64,000 nucleotides of DNA from Natrinema salinisoli (lineage in GTDB: Archaea; Halobacteriota; Halobacteria; Halobacteriales; Natrialbaceae). Each line of letters opens with the position of its first letter. Positions within the stretch are counted from its first letter, which is position 1. Below are positions 53,315 through 62,095 of this stretch, piece by piece. The position numbers and the translations under genes were made by a program. The stretch is taken from contig NZ_CP084469.1 of the NCBI RefSeq assembly GCF_020405205.1, positions 3,224,001 through 3,288,000 on the forward strand. Reading direction: 5' to 3'. Below the pieces are notes generated by a model. That model saw nothing but the letters and a program-made list of their open reading frames with translations, was not told the DNA's origin and ran no database searches.

Positions 53315-53698
53315 ATGGCCGACGCCCCCCAGCACCGACTCGGGGAACTGATGGAAGAATCGAACCCGGCGTTCGAGGAGGTGATGAGTTGCGTCTTCGG
53401 TATCGAGGATCACGAGACTCGTACCTATCTCACCCTGTGTGACCAGCCCGGCAGTACGATCGAAGAGCTGGCTACCACGCTCGAGCGCGACCGGAGTACG
53501 GTCAACCGGTCGCTGTCGACGCTGCAGGAACGGGGACTCGTTCGCCGGAACCGCCGCCTGCTCGACGGCGGCGGCTACGTCTACCAGTACACCGCCATCG
53601 CCCTACCGAACGCCAAGGAGATGCTCCACGAGGCGCTCGACGCCTGGACCGCGACCGTCCACGACGTGATCGACGACTTCGACGACGGGGCACAGTAA
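53315..53698 (+). CDS. TrmB/MarR-like winged-helix regulator
   Basis: A 127-residue DNA-binding protein. Winged helix at residues ~40-95 (TRTYLTLCDQPGSTIEELATTLERDRSTVNRSLSTLQERGLVRRNRRLLDGGGYVYQY) with a long terminal helix. TATA-like tattttta (53283-53290) precedes the ATG by about 27 nt. The ligand and targets are unknown; threonine synthase follows after 57 bases. Confidence 0.85.
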   Translation: MADAPQHRLGELMEESNPAFEEVMSCVFGIEDHETRTYLTLCDQPGSTIEELATTLERDRSTVNRSLSTLQERGLVRRNRRLLDGGGYVYQYTAIALPNAKEMLHEALDAWTATVHDVIDDFDDGAQ

Positions 53699-53755
53699 GC
53701 GAGCCCACCGCCGAATCCACGTGCTTTTTGCCTCTCGCCTCCCTCTCGACTGACA

Positions 53756-55015
53756 ATGAGTCTCAGTCTCTCGGCCGACCAGCCGGAACGACCCGCCGAC
53801 GCCGACGACGGCGTCTGGCTCGAGTGCATCGAGTGCGGGGAGACGTTCGCACCCTTCGACGACGTCCGGTACACCTGCGACGAGTGTGACGGCCTGCTCG
53901 AGGTTCGCTACGCCGAGCTGCCGACGTTCGACGACTTCGAGGGACACGGCGTCTGGCGCTACGCCGACGCCTTGCCGTTCGAATCGGGCGTCTCGATACA
54001 GGAAGGCGCGACGCCGCTGTACGAGGTGCCCCGCCTCGAGGACGAGGTCGGTGTCGAGGCCCTGCGAATCAAACACGAGGGAATGAATCCGACGGGCTCG
54101 TTCAAGGACCGCGGGATGACCGTCGGCGTGCGGGTCGCGAAGGAACTCGGCGTCGGCCGACTGGCCTGTGCCTCGACGGGCAACACCAGCGCCGCACTCG
54201 CGGCCTACGGCTCTCGCGGCGGAATGCAGACGCTCGTGCTCCTCCCCGCGGGGAAAGTCGCCGCCGGCAAGATCGCGCAGGCGAGCCTCCACGGCGCACG
54301 CATTCTCGAGGTCGACGGCAACTTCGACGCCTGCCTCGACATCGTCCAGGACCTCGCGGGACAGGGCGAGGCCTACCTGTTGAACTCGCTGAACCCCTTC
54401 CGGCTCGAGGGCCAGAAGACGATCGGCCTCGAGATCCTCGAGGGCTTCCTCGCGGATTACGACACCACTCCTGACCGGATCGTGCTCCCGGTCGGCAACG
54501 CGGGCAACACGTCGGCGCTGTACAAGGCGTTCCGCGAACTCGTCCAGGCGGGGGAGCTCGCGGAAGCGGACGTGCCGAAACTGACCGGCGTCCAGGCCGA
54601 GGGCGCTGCACCGATGGTCGAGGCGATCGAGAACGGTGCCGACGAGACCCGCCGCTGGGAGGACGTCGAGACGCGCGCGACCGCGATTCGGATCGGGAAT
54701 CCGGTCAACGCACCGAAGGCGCTCCCCGGTATCCGAGAGACCGGCGGGACCGCCGTCGCGGTCTCCGACGAGGAAATCACCGAGGCCCAGCGCGACATCG
54801 CCGGCGAGGGGATCGGTGTCGAACCCGCCTCCGCCGCGTCCGTCGCCGGCCTGCGAAAACTCCGCGCCGAAGGCATCGTCGAGGACGACGAACGCGTCGC
54901 CTGCCTCACCACCGGCCATCTGCTCAAAGACCCCGACGCGGCAGCCGCCGCGGGCAGCGACCCCGAACCCGTTCCGGGCGATACGCAGGGCGTGCTCGAG
55001 CACCTCCAGGAGTAA
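53756..55015 (+). CDS. thrC: Threonine synthase
   Basis: A 419-residue PLP enzyme converting O-phosphohomoserine to threonine. An N-terminal zinc ribbon (CIECGETF and CDECDG) precedes the PLP core: lysine in GSFKDRGM at ~118, CASTGNTSAALAAYG, and the phosphate loop GNAGNTSALYKAF. The length is typical for the archaeal type with ribbon. Confidence 0.95.
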   Translation: MSLSLSADQPERPADADDGVWLECIECGETFAPFDDVRYTCDECDGLLEVRYAELPTFDDFEGHGVWRYADALPFESGVSIQEGATPLYEVPRLEDEVGVEALRIKHEGMNPTGSFKDRGMTVGVRVAKELGVGRLACASTGNTSAALAAYGSRGGMQTLVLLPAGKVAAGKIAQASLHGARILEVDGNFDACLDIVQDLAGQGEAYLLNSLNPFRLEGQKTIGLEILEGFLADYDTTPDRIVLPVGNAGNTSALYKAFRELVQAGELAEADVPKLTGVQAEGAAPMVEAIENGADETRRWEDVETRATAIRIGNPVNAPKALPGIRETGGTAVAVSDEEITEAQRDIAGEGIGVEPASAASVAGLRKLRAEGIVEDDERVACLTTGHLLKDPDAAAAAGSDPEPVPGDTQGVLEHLQE

Positions 55016-55105
55016 CGTCGGCCGGACGCACGACCCCCGTCAGACGCGTCTGACACCCGACTGACTGAGCTTTTTCCGTACCAGTGTGCTAACTCATACC
55101 GAACC

Positions 55106-55453
55106 ATGTCCGCCGAGCAACGAGGACCCACTCCGACCCGTTCCGCCGACGGACGGACGCGACTTCCCCACTCGCACGTGATTCCCGCATCGAACGACTC
55201 GACCACCGATCCGCTGGGGCGGCTCGATATCGAGCCGAAACGCCGAGCGCTGCCACTCTCATACCGGATCGAACGGCTGCAGCTCCTCGCTCGGATCGCT
55301 GCCCTCGAGCGCGCAGTAGAAACGAGCGAGAATCGCCGGCAGGCCGTTATCGATCGGTACGAACGACTCCTGGCCGACCGCGACGAGACGACCGAGTCAG
55401 CAGCAGCTACCGAGACCGCGTCACGAACGTTGTTGGCACGTCTAATCGACTGA
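55106..55453 (+). CDS. Coiled-coil protein, unknown function
   Basis: A 115-residue protein. The N-terminal 60 residues are polar; residues 65-95 (RIERLQLLARIAALERAVETSENRRQAVIDRYERLL) form a strong coiled coil. No domain recognised. Last host gene before the split tfb. Confidence 0.55.
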   Translation: MSAEQRGPTPTRSADGRTRLPHSHVIPASNDSTTDPLGRLDIEPKRRALPLSYRIERLQLLARIAALERAVETSENRRQAVIDRYERLLADRDETTESAAATETASRTLLARLID

Positions 55454-55557
55454 TACCCACCACGGTATCGCATACGACCACATTCTCCTTTCGCAACCGC
55501 TCCCTATAATTTAAATGTCAAAGGGAAGCATCCTGCTATAGGGAGTTCTAATAACCA

Positions 55558-55755
55558 ATGGCAGATACTGATTCGTCTGCGATCTGCCCCGAATGCGACG
55601 GCAGATTACGAAAGAACGGCACCGAAATCGTCTGTGAGGACTGCGGACTCGTCTCGGCCGAAGACGCGATCGATCGCGGCCCCGAATGGCGGTCGTTCGA
55701 GGACGACGATACCGATCCGCGACGGACCGGCGCACCCCTGACCCGCTCGAGACAC
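55558..55755 (+). pseudogene. tfb: Transcription initiation factor B, N-terminal part (split by the integrated element)
   Basis: Residues 1-66 of a TFB. The zinc ribbon is complete (C10-P-E-C13 and C26-E-D-C29), followed by the B-reader/linker segment (GPEWRSFEDDDTDPRRTGAPLTRSRH). Exactly at codon 66 the element begins; the frame then runs on through element sequence without TFB similarity to a stop at 55960-55962. A TATA-like stretch (tataatttaaat, 55505-55516) and a second AT box (55548-55554) lie upstream. If the element is excised the frame continues with the part at 63692. Confidence 0.92.
55721..55755 (+). repeat. attL: left copy of a 35-bp direct repeat
   Basis: Identical 35 bases to 63657-63691; covers tfb codons 55-66 (RRTGAPLTRSRH). 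Flanking bases differ on both sides, so 35 bp is the full repeat. Confidence 0.95.
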
Positions 55756-55820
55756 TCCCTTAATCGGAATCATCGGCCTCAAATGACCGCCACTCGGTCC
55801 GCAATCGATCTGCCAGCATG

Positions 55821-55847
55821 GGGTTGTGAATTGAAGGACTACAACCC
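55821..55847 (+). promoter_or_regulatory. Inverted repeat directly before the integrase start
   Basis: GGGTTGT (55821-55827) and ACAACCC (55841-55847), the latter adjoining the integrase ATG. The half-site ACAACCC occurs again at 63514-63520 near the right end. It may be a recombinase arm site or an operator for integrase. Confidence 0.4.
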
Positions 55848-56873
55848 ATGTCACACGACGAACTGGAAGAACTTGAACCTGAACAGGCACTCGAGATGTA
55901 TATTGAGTCTCAGCGCCACGAACTGCGAGAATCTACCATCAAAAGTAAGCGATCCCGCTTAGGGATGTTCGTCGACCATTGTAGAGAGAACGACATAGCG
56001 TCTCTGACGGATCTTGACGGCATTGATCTGCACGAGTATCGAATTGAACAGGCAGAGGGAATAGCTCGCCGTACGCTCGTCTCTCGGCTTTCTTCACTCC
56101 GTGTTTTCCTCAGATGGGCCGAATCAATTGGAGCTGTTGAGCAAGGATTCCACGAGAAGGTAATCGTTCCCGATGTGGACAGCAGACGTTCCAGTATGAT
56201 CAACTCAGACCGCGCTCAGACGATTTTAGAATACCTGAGACGGTACGAGTATGCCAGTCGGGATCATCTCGTCATACGCTTATTCTGGCGTACTGGGATG
56301 CGTCTCGGAGCGTTACGCGGCCTCGATCTTGATGACTACTTTCCCAGTGGAAACGACGAAACGGATGAGCCATTTCTCCAGCTGCATCACCGCCCCGACA
56401 CAGGCACTCCGTTGAAGAACGGCAAAGCAGGGGAACGGCCAGTTGGGATATCAGATGAAACACGGCTATTGATCGACGACTACCTCGAGAATAACCGAGT
56501 TGATATCACAGACAACAACGGACGGGCATCTTTACTAACGACCAAGCGAGGGAGACCAGGAATAGCAACATTCAGACGCACCGTGTACCGATACACGCGG
56601 CCCTGTGCAGTCGGTGAAGACTGTCCGCATGATCGTACGCCATCGGACTGCGAAGCAACTGAGAACACCGACAAAGCGTCTCTGTGTCCGTCAACGGTAT
56701 CACCGCATGACGTCCGACGTGGTGCGATAACCCACCTTCTCCGAAACGATGTGCCGAAACCGATTGTCTCCGATCGATGCGATGTAAGTCCTGATGTGCT
56801 TGACAAACACTATGATCAACGATCGGACCTCGAGAAAATGGAACAGCGACGGAACTATCTGGATAACCTCTAA
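55848..56873 (+). CDS. Tyrosine recombinase/integrase
   Basis: A 341-residue site-specific recombinase. Residues 10-95 form a SAM-like core-binding domain (LEMYIESQRHELRESTIKSKRSRLGMFVDHC, then RRTLVSRLSSLRVFLRWAE). The catalytic domain has the first arginine in FWRTGMRLGALRGLDLDDY (~155), the H-x-x-R box SPHDVRRGAITHLL (~295) and the tyrosine in LDKHYDQ (~325). An internal Cys-rich stretch (CAVGEDCPHDRTPSDC) lies before box II, common in haloarchaeal integrases. It adjoins attL and reads in the same direction as tfb, so the tfb promoter can drive it. Confidence 0.93.
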   Translation: MSHDELEELEPEQALEMYIESQRHELRESTIKSKRSRLGMFVDHCRENDIASLTDLDGIDLHEYRIEQAEGIARRTLVSRLSSLRVFLRWAESIGAVEQGFHEKVIVPDVDSRRSSMINSDRAQTILEYLRRYEYASRDHLVIRLFWRTGMRLGALRGLDLDDYFPSGNDETDEPFLQLHHRPDTGTPLKNGKAGERPVGISDETRLLIDDYLENNRVDITDNNGRASLLTTKRGRPGIATFRRTVYRYTRPCAVGEDCPHDRTPSDCEATENTDKASLCPSTVSPHDVRRGAITHLLRNDVPKPIVSDRCDVSPDVLDKHYDQRSDLEKMEQRRNYLDNL

Positions 56874-56986
56874 CGGAATATCTGAGTGATCTGGATGCTC
56901 TCTCCCTCACATGCGGCAAGTGCGGGTATTCCTGGGACTATAGCGGGAGTCTTTATAGAGCCAGCTGTCTGATCCAGAGAGTATAG
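56867..56986 (+). pseudogene. Remnant of a zinc-ribbon gene after the integrase
   Basis: In the +2 frame relative to integrase the DNA encodes a zinc-ribbon-like segment (LTCGKCGYSWDYSGSLYRASC) up to a stop at 56984, without a start codon and with a stop just before it (56864). It resembles the intact ribbon protein at 62096 (CEKCGYEWDYTGEL). It could be a decayed small gene or a frameshifted tail of the integrase. Confidence 0.45.
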
Positions 56987-56993
56987 AGGACCG

Positions 56994-57968
56994 CTATTGT
57001 TGACCTTCGTTTGGTATTGTTTCCTGAAATTCTAGCACTTCATCCTCTGTTTGATTCAAGCTCAAACTCTCACCTTCGATTTCCGCCTTCGAGAATACCT
57101 CCTGCAGAGTTATTCGTTCTTCCATACATCGGTTTGCAGACTCTGCCTTGGCTGTGAAAGAACATTCAACGTTCTTATCGTCAACAATTTCTAACTTCAG
57201 CTCGTGACATGGATAGTTGGTGCTTTCTAAGAATGCAGCAAATCCATTGATGCACGCTTTGAGTTCTGCTTTGTAGTCTTCAGGGTTCTTTTCTAATGAT
57301 TTGTCTGTCTGGTATTTCGCTTGAAGGGCGCCAGCCACAGGGTTATATCTGCACCGTTTCAACGAAATGTCAGACGAAGTTTTAATAAACGATCTAAAAT
57401 TATTTACGCTCTCTGAGAGTTGTGGATCAGTTTCTGGTTTGTCTTCAAACTCTTCTTCAAATTGGTGTATTGTTGGCCAAAACCTCCAAAACACCATCCT
57501 AAGTATTCCTGCGATTAACCCAAACAGAAGCAGAACACCAATAAAATCGATCTCTCCTCTATTCTTCAAAATCACATATATGCCGAATACCACGCTAGGA
57601 AGGTACAACAATAATAATACAATTGAAACTATGAGTACGGGCAGACGTGATAAGTTGACTACATCCTCTCTCTTAGCGACCGCTCTGAGATCTTTAGGAT
57701 ATTGGTCTGCTGGCGGTTCTTTCCACACGGCAGCCTGAAGTCTTTGTAGACGAGTTGTCTTATCCAAGGGATTTTCATTAGGTCCCTCCGGGCCGTACAC
57801 AGATTGGTACATACCATGCATCCAGACAGTTGATACAAGAACTGCAACAGCGATTCCCAAATAGTAGCTCTCATTTGTAATATAATACCCATATCCGATG
57901 GCGGTCGGTGGTATATACAAGGGTGTGAATTTGGAAGCTGCTATTAGGTCCGGTCCTGTGCTTGCCAT
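56994..57968 (-). CDS. Membrane protein of the element, unknown function
   Basis: A 324-residue protein with low GC. Four hydrophobic segments lie at about residues 14-30, 36-57 (YLGIAVAVLVSTVWMHGMY), 107-134 (LPVLIVSIVLLLLYLPSVVFG) and 139-162 (IDFIGVLLLFGLIAGILRMVF). Residues 165-324 form a soluble, acidic, cysteine-containing domain with no recognised fold. The architecture (membrane anchor plus cytoplasmic domain) resembles effectors in defence or signalling, but no motif supports that. Base and codon use differ from host genes. Confidence 0.7.
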   Translation of the reverse strand: MASTGPDLIAASKFTPLYIPPTAIGYGYYITNESYYLGIAVAVLVSTVWMHGMYQSVYGPEGPNENPLDKTTRLQRLQAAVWKEPPADQYPKDLRAVAKREDVVNLSRLPVLIVSIVLLLLYLPSVVFGIYVILKNRGEIDFIGVLLLFGLIAGILRMVFWRFWPTIHQFEEEFEDKPETDPQLSESVNNFRSFIKTSSDISLKRCRYNPVAGALQAKYQTDKSLEKNPEDYKAELKACINGFAAFLESTNYPCHELKLEIVDDKNVECSFTAKAESANRCMEERITLQEVFSKAEIEGESLSLNQTEDEVLEFQETIPNEGQQ

Positions 57969-58429
57969 CGTAATTACATATCTTAGAAGAAGCTCTAAAT
58001 AACCTGCTTATCTCTATTACGGTAAGAGATGTAAACACGTAATGGGGAAGGTCAAACTGAGTCAACTACCCCTGGAGAGGGAGCAAGCAAGCAACCTATA
58101 GCAAGTATATATCTAGTAGACAAGAAGGAGCGGCGAGAGTCCGACCTTCGCCAAAAGACGGCTACGAGACGCGCACAGTGGCCGTACAGCCGATTATTTC
58201 TATTCGATCCCCTCTGCCCCTCTGATTTGCTCACGTTACGTAGTGGCCAGCAACTACTTCCAGATGATTACGAGTCTGACCGGCCGTCGTGACTACTGAG
58301 GCCGTCTGATTCGGCCTTTGCGTTGTATGTATGTATATGTCTATGGGGCTTGTTTGTTAGTCGATCAAGGCGGTGCCGCGTAGGTACCCAATCCTACATT
58401 TCATGGTTCTCTAGACCCGATTATCAGAT
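57969..58429. other. Divergent regulatory region in the element
   Basis: No gene supported. It lies between two divergent membrane-protein genes and so contains both promoters; AT-rich stretches occur at 58095-58115 and 58325-58345 (repeated TATGTATGTATATG). Confidence 0.4.
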
Positions 58430-59260
58430 ATGAATATTACGGGGTTCGACCTGATGGTAATGGTCTGTATGGCAATTGCGGTGGTCAGCATGAGCTACAC
58501 GTTTCCGGCGTTGGGACTCACTGATTCATCGGTCGACGAAAACGACATCCCGGAGTTCGAGATCGAGTCGGACCGGTTTGACTTTGCGGGCCAGTTTCCA
58601 GAGAATCCGGGAACGCCGTCCCAAGGCAGCTTAGAGGTATCTGACGGGGATGGGGACCAAGTGACGTTACACGACAATGGGACGCATAGCGTCCAACTGA
58701 GTGCCGTCAATAACACCAGCAGTCCGAACCTGACGCCGCAGGTGTATCTGGGCAAGTACAACGATTCGTCGTCGAGTCCACAACTTGAGAGTGTTACGCT
58801 GGAGTATCTCGGAGACGAGGCAATCCTCGAGGCATTCGAGTACGAGCTGGAGCTCACCTGGACGTCGACGAGAAATGCAGACCAAAGCGACGAGACGGCA
58901 GTCGTTGACTATGAGATCGTTAGTCAGCCGGGAGACGAGGGCTGGCTTACGCGGGTGCCGATCATCGGCGGGATCGTCAGTAGTGGCGAGGCGATCGCCA
59001 ACGTTGTAGGCTGGATCGGATCAATCATTTGGTGGGGAGTGGCGGTCGCGTTCGAGACGATCGTGAACGTTGTGGGGCTGGTGTTCGACGTGGCGACCTA
59101 CTTCATCGGTACGTTCACCTGGATGATCACAGCGTACACTGGGATCGTCTCTGGGGCCGGTTCGTGGGCTGCGGTGTTCGTCGCGATCCCGGGCATACTC
59201 TTGTTTGCTGAACTGGCCAAGGTGGTGATGGTCCTCGTCTCACTGCTACCGACGACCTGA
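58430..59260 (+). CDS. Membrane-anchored protein with external domain (provirus-like)
   Basis: A 276-residue protein. The N-terminal helix (FDLMVMVCMAIAVVSMSYTF) anchors an acidic external domain of about 150 residues (DIPEFEIESDRFDFAGQFPENPGTPSQGSLEV and a beta-rich part with N-glycosylation sites NGTH, NNTS, NDSS). The C-terminal 80 residues are hydrophobic with three or four helices (SIIWWGVAVAFETIVNVVGLVF, AVFVAIPGILLFAELAKVVMVLV). Related sequences are familiar from haloarchaeal proviruses and plasmids, from memory only. A virion membrane or surface protein is possible. Confidence 0.75.
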   Translation: MNITGFDLMVMVCMAIAVVSMSYTFPALGLTDSSVDENDIPEFEIESDRFDFAGQFPENPGTPSQGSLEVSDGDGDQVTLHDNGTHSVQLSAVNNTSSPNLTPQVYLGKYNDSSSSPQLESVTLEYLGDEAILEAFEYELELTWTSTRNADQSDETAVVDYEIVSQPGDEGWLTRVPIIGGIVSSGEAIANVVGWIGSIIWWGVAVAFETIVNVVGLVFDVATYFIGTFTWMITAYTGIVSGAGSWAAVFVAIPGILLFAELAKVVMVLVSLLPTT

Positions 59261-60303
59261 CTCCCAGCGGTCGGCCGTCGACAAAACCCATTTCGCGAAT
59301 ATGCACACGAACCCACTCACTACCGTGTGCATACTCCACCGATCACCGGGCATCTGGACACGAATAGTATAGGAACCTCTACACTAACACCGGGATATCT
59401 GCTCATATGGCCGCTCGAGTTACCCGCAAAACACTACCTATCGGGAATCGTGTGTACGAGACATACAGCTGACCGCACCGAGCATCTGTCTAAAGAAGGT
59501 GGGGAGACTGCCGTTTACAGAAGGATAGACCGCACCGACCGCGCATCCTCGAAAGAAGTCCACACCGAATCCCTACCTACTGGAAGTATCGTGATCTGGC
59601 AGGCTTTGATGGGTGGAGCAGGAATACCTGCCAATTTCGGGTATGGGCTGCATTCACAAAATAATGGCGGTTCTACACAACTCGCTAGTTGTTCATAACC
59701 ATTCGAGAACGTCCCTACCCTTATTAACCTGAGATGCCAATAAAGGTATCAGAGATGGGTGGAGCCGTCAGGTATGACGACGTGCAATGCTCCACTGGTA
59801 AGAAACCCAACTGTGGAAACTTCCCATCCCGATCACTCCGATCGGGCCGGACACCTAAACGGACACCCCCCATTAATGAGGGACGGGAACTGTCCCGTCT
59901 TACCCTTATTAATAGGGGAAAACGGCTAGGACAACGGAATTGGAAGAATACACAGAGGGAATATACCCACACCAACAAAATATAGATAATCATACGGCCC
60001 CCCGGAGGGAAGGGAGACATAGGGTCCAACTCGTGGACCAAAAACACACGTCTCGGGTGATGTAACCCGGGAAAACGGGACGAACGGGATTTTAACCGTT
60101 CGATAGCTTTTGCTGTCCACGGTGTAGAGTTGATAGAACCGAAAGATGAGACACAGTACCCGTTTACAGACGGTTCTCACAAAGATGATGGCTGATATCC
60201 ATCCCGCGAAAGACTAGATCAGACGGCAAGCATCGGACACTCTCGCCACTTCTAATAGCAATTTATCGATGGACAGTAGTGAGTAGGGTTTCGTCATCGG
60301 GGT
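59261..60303. other. Hairpin-rich non-coding stretch of the element
   Basis: About 1 kb without convincing gene. Hairpins: GACGGGA/TCCCGTC (59882-59899, loop ACTG), GGTCCA/TGGACC (60023-60039), CGGGT/ACCCG (60054-60069) and CGAACGG/CCGTTCG (60081-60102). CCCTTATTAA occurs at 59717 and 59903, and TTATTAATAGGGG is near-palindromic. A plus-strand frame at 59327-59698 has no conserved motif. Candidate roles are origin, transfer site or structured RNA. Confidence 0.45.
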
Positions 60304-60483
60304 ATGAAAGGAAGCCAACTTACCGTCCGACTCAGCGACGAATTGATGGAAGAGATCGAGCAGGAATGCAATGACTATCAGTACGAGATTCCGAAGTCAG
60401 AAGTAGTACGAGCTGCCCTCGAGACGTACTTTTCGTATGATGGCCATTGTCCCCACTGTGGCAATCAGATCGTTGAGGATTAA
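60304..60483 (+). CDS. Ribbon-helix-helix regulator with C-terminal zinc knuckle
   Basis: A 59-residue protein. The strand SQLTVRLSDELMEEIE and helix pair KSEVVRAALETYF are the CopG/Arc-type RHH fold; the tail YDGHCPHCGNQIVED adds a C-x-x-C knuckle. It is shorter than most host RHH regulators and likely controls element genes. A TATA-like atttatcg lies about 35 nt upstream. Confidence 0.75.
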   Translation: MKGSQLTVRLSDELMEEIEQECNDYQYEIPKSEVVRAALETYFSYDGHCPHCGNQIVED

Positions 60484-60896
60484 TCAAGTGGACTCTCGAA
60501 CCTCTTTCTTCTTTCAGCCGCCAATAGTGTGCTGTAGATCACTAACAGCAAATGAGACGGTCCATTCGTTCACTCCCTCCCATCCTTCCTCCGTCAGGCC
60601 GTGCGGCCTTCCTTCGTCGGATGCGCGGTCGGTCGTTCACTTCATGTCGCTCCTCTTCCCTCACGGTTCCTTACGAATACAATCGGTTGCTGACCACTTC
60701 TTTAGATAGATGATCGGTGCGGAACCGTTCGGTCAGACCAATTAGAATACTTTGACTGCGCTCGTTACAGGTTACTAAGGATACATGGACATAAGCACCA
60801 TGTTCATATTGTTAATGTTATTCGGAGATTCCCCTATGGCCATCGGCATTGTATAAACACATATTAACACATTATATTCTATAGGTAGTGGTGTTT
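60484..60896. other. Intergenic stretch of the element without supported gene
   Basis: Nothing firm. Around 60570-60660 the DNA is a reversed version of the GAACGAAGTGAG motif (TTCGTTCACTCCC, CTTCGTCGG). The last 60 bases are AT-rich and abut the 3' end of the wHTH gene. Confidence 0.4.
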
Positions 60897-61133
60897 CTAT
60901 GATTCCTCGAGAACGCTTTCATCAACGATCTCGTAAACCCCATTCCCGATATTCCGAACAATATTATGCTCTCGGAGCCGTTTTAGCCGATTCGAGACGT
61001 ACTGTCGTGTATATCCAAGATCATCTGCTATGTTGCTGGGAACATTTCTCCCCTCCTCTAACTTCTGAAGGATCCTCTCATCAGCCTCATTAAACTCGAT
61101 ATCAGCCATTAGTGGCTGTTGTTGGGGTGCCAT
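60897..61133 (-). CDS. Winged-helix regulator of the element
   Basis: A 78-residue protein: ADERILQKLEEGRNVPSNIADDLGYTRQYVSNRLKRLREHNIVRNIGNGVYEI is a compact winged helix of the haloarchaeal mobile-element type. ATG 61133 lies about 27 nt after a minus-strand TATA-like box (aaactatac, at 61157-61165), favouring it over ATG 61109. It likely represses the adjacent divergent genes. Confidence 0.85.
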   Translation of the reverse strand: MAPQQQPLMADIEFNEADERILQKLEEGRNVPSNIADDLGYTRQYVSNRLKRLREHNIVRNIGNGVYEIVDESVLEES

Positions 61134-61314
61134 TATCAGTATTCATCGTTCTATCTCCGTATAGTTTACTCCTGTGTGTTTACTCAGAGTAAGATATATG
61201 TAGATGGCCACTAACGTATCTGATAGCACACGCTCGCCGTCTCATCTCTCGGTATGAATGAGGCGGCCGGTGCTACAACACCGACCGCGTGTGCCGCAGT
61301 GGATAGCGACAACC

Positions 61315-61722
61315 ATGTCAACCAACGAATCCCACGGTAATGAAACCGATGGATCGCCTAGAAACCAACCAGCACGGACTACAGTGCCTGTTCCGGTAAC
61401 AGTTCCCGAATCGGTCGAACACGCAGCTCGTGAACGCCACGAGAGAGCCAAGCAGCAAGAACACACTTTCGATTTGTCCGACGAACGTCTCCAGCTCGAG
61501 GACTACTTGAGGGACTACGTCGCGATCGAACCGCAGTTCCTGACCCGTGACGTTACGCATACTGAGTACGGCGAGCCTTTGACCCGCGCTCTGTACACGT
61601 GCGTCACCGAAGACCAATACGAGGCTATTGTCGACGCTGTGAACGTCTCTGAGGATGCGGCCAATGTTCAGGAATTCGTGCGTAACGCAGTGTCGAAATC
61701 TCTCTCAGAGAGCGGTCTATAG
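61315..61722 (+). CDS. Element protein, unknown function
   Basis: A 135-residue protein. The first 45 residues are polar and Thr/Pro-rich, then RERHERAKQQEHTFDLSDERLQLEDYLRDYVAI and a C-terminal helix pair (EDAANVQEFVRNAVSKSL). Short acidic proteins of this design often accompany haloarchaeal integrases. No motif recognised. Start at ATG 61315; upstream in-frame sequence is not protein-like. Confidence 0.6.
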   Translation: MSTNESHGNETDGSPRNQPARTTVPVPVTVPESVEHAARERHERAKQQEHTFDLSDERLQLEDYLRDYVAIEPQFLTRDVTHTEYGEPLTRALYTCVTEDQYEAIVDAVNVSEDAANVQEFVRNAVSKSLSESGL

Positions 61723-61734
61723 GCTCAGAAGGCT

Positions 61735-61983
61735 ATGCCAGACACAATCTGCGACCGTTGCGGGACAGAGTACGACACGGACCGCGAGACGTCACAATCG
61801 TCGTTCGACTCGATGCGCTGTCCGTCGTGTGGGAAACAGAACAGCCCACCAGTAGCTGAGACGGACGGCGGGACTCTTGAGGTTCCGGCCAACGAAAGCG
61901 TCCCTGAGACGATCAGAGACACGCTGACAACGATCGAAGGCGACGGGAAAGAGTTACACGTTCATTTCCACTTCCACGGTTGA
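61735..61983 (+). CDS. Zinc-ribbon protein with histidine-rich tail
   Basis: An 82-residue protein: CDRCGTEYD and CPSCGKQN form a zinc ribbon, followed by a linker and the unusual C-terminus HVHFHFHG. It follows the previous gene by 12 bases, so they are probably co-transcribed. The tail may bind a second metal. Confidence 0.75.
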   Translation: MPDTICDRCGTEYDTDRETSQSSFDSMRCPSCGKQNSPPVAETDGGTLEVPANESVPETIRDTLTTIEGDGKELHVHFHFHG

Positions 61984-62095
61984 ACGAGTTCGGAGTCCAA
62001 GCCGGTGTCCAGGCCCGTGTAACTCTTCCCTCTTCGGTCTGTCTAACAGTAGTATAATCCGATTTTAAGTCAATCTCTCCTAAACAACCGTTTCG

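Noticed and set aside
55756-55962. Read-through extension of the TFB N-terminal fragment as a separate gene
   Set aside because: The 68 added residues have no TFB or other similarity and overlap the integrase start in another frame; a by-product of the insertion.
58052-58234. 60-residue minus-strand frame in the divergent promoter region
   Set aside because: No motif; position fits regulatory DNA of the two flanking membrane-protein genes.
59327-59698. 123-residue plus-strand frame in the element
   Set aside because: No conserved motif, atypical composition, lies in hairpin-rich DNA; kept only as part of the non-coding stretch.
60784-60855. 23-residue hydrophobic ORF in the element
   Set aside because: Methionine-rich, no ribosome binding site or correctly spaced promoter; too short to support.
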